The position numbers and the translations under genes are program-made. A stretch of DNA of 64,000 nucleotides from an uncultured PS1 clade bacterium (GTDB taxonomy: Bacteria; Pseudomonadota; Alphaproteobacteria; MED-G09): NCBI GenBank assembly GCA_902537725.1, contig CACBCD010000004.1, positions 1 through 64,000 on the forward strand, written 5' to 3'. The notes below the pieces were generated by a model that was given only the letters and a program-made list of their open reading frames with translations, made no database searches and was not told the origin of the DNA. This document shows positions 63,654 to 64,000 of this stretch, piece by piece. Each line of letters starts with the position of its first letter. The first letter of the stretch is position 1.

Positions 63654-64000
63654 TTAATTTATTTTATTCATAATATCACCAAAGAGTTCTTCATCAGACA
63701 TAAGCTCTTTGGTTTGGCTTAAAGGTTTAGAAACCCATGTCTCATTAATTAGATCTCTCCAAGAAATATTATTATTTGTACCATTTCCTCCCCATGATCC
63801 ACATCCTAGTGAAAATGTTTGTCTCATGCCATTCCATAAATTTCCACTATTTGATGCTGCTTGAGGTTGATTGACCATAACTCTTGATGTTTTTGTACTG
63901 TTAGCAAGTTTCATAATATTTTCATCACTATTAGAGTAAATTCCACATGAATGACCCTGACCCTGATAAGCTTGTATGTTATTTGTTAATTCAATAGCAT
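63654..64000 (-). CDS. Acylating aldehyde dehydrogenase, C-terminal part (runs off the window)
   Basis: The track frame starts at an internal ATG, but the frame stays open to the window edge, giving AYQGQGHSCGIYSNSDENIM before it, so the gene continues beyond 64000. The C-terminal block RVMVNQPQAASNSGNLWNGM, LGCGSWGGNGTNNNISWRDLIN is that of CoA-acylating aldehyde dehydrogenases, closest in pattern to sulfoacetaldehyde dehydrogenase SauS and EutE/AdhE. It is not the MmsA (methylmalonate semialdehyde dehydrogenase) usually found with mmsB. The catalytic Cys lies outside the window. Confidence 0.8.
   Translation of the reverse strand, partial: AIELTNNIQAYQGQGHSCGIYSNSDENIMKLANSTKTSRVMVNQPQAASNSGNLWNGMRQTFSLGCGSWGGNGTNNNISWRDLINETWVSKPLSQTKELMSDEELFGDIMNKIN

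Overview
The window is a gene-dense, very AT-rich stretch of a bacterial chromosome. Gene content and order point to a streamlined marine alphaproteobacterium of the kind grouped near HIMB59/AEGEAN-169 or low-GC SAR116; this placement is inference. The signs are the xerD-accA pair, the murA / DUF2948 / hisD / UPF0262 / infA / yacG block, a TIGR02186 protein beside a TauE/SafE exporter, and a tRNA-His with A73 and a G1:U72 pair. Genes are packed closely and several convergent pairs overlap by a few bases. No CRISPR array, rRNA, prophage or insertion sequence was seen.

Layout. 0-9.5 kb: housekeeping genes (xerD, accA, secA split by a one-base frameshift in an A7 run, argJ, mutT, pyrD, an ArsC-family gene, a TetR regulator and a quinone oxidoreductase). 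9.5-11.4 kb: umuDC mutagenic-polymerase operon behind a perfect inverted repeat. 11.5-18.6 kb: a tandem cupredoxin protein with an unusual N-terminal module, a dienoyl-CoA-reductase-like SDR, TIGR02186 plus TauE/SafE, a thiolase, a 23-residue hydrophobic peptide gene and an MFS transporter. 18.6-26.3 kb: accessory enzymes (AhpD-like, SnoaL-like, SDR, epoxide hydrolase), an orphan PhnD-like binding protein, a tyrosine phosphatase, a PNPOx-like flavoprotein, a serine hydrolase carrying the same N-terminal module as the cupredoxin protein, and a hotdog thioesterase. 26.3-31 kb: pssA and psd (phosphatidylethanolamine synthesis), an M3 peptidase, a probable structured non-coding RNA, two perfect DnaA boxes and tRNA-His. 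31-38.4 kb: transporters, SDR, serine hydrolase, a lipoprotein-like M48 protease, tRNA-Phe. 38.5-42.6 kb: core block yacG-infA-UPF0262-hisD-DUF2948-murA with a 39-residue ORF. 42.6-54.6 kb: tRNA-Thr, small membrane proteins, GFA, PhoX-like protein, GST, GPH transporter, CoA-transferase, HSL-type hydrolase, DASS transporter, a double DsbA-like protein, moaA. 54.7-64 kb: rpoN, a class III aminotransferase, quinone oxidoreductase, acs, then a valine/branched-chain catabolic set (mmsB, hydroxyisobutyryl-CoA hydrolase-like, acyl-CoA dehydrogenase) ending in a truncated acylating aldehyde dehydrogenase.

The genes suggest a heterotroph that takes up organic acids and sugars (MFS, GPH, DASS) and degrades acyl-CoA, branched-chain and amine substrates to acetyl-CoA. 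The observations most worth following are the N-terminal module shared by two unrelated secreted-type proteins, the repeat-bearing hairpin RNA next to paired DnaA boxes, the small hydrophobic peptide gene with a sigma-54-like promoter and a 15-bp hairpin whose loop is Shine-Dalgarno/anti-Shine-Dalgarno-like, and the frameshifted secA.
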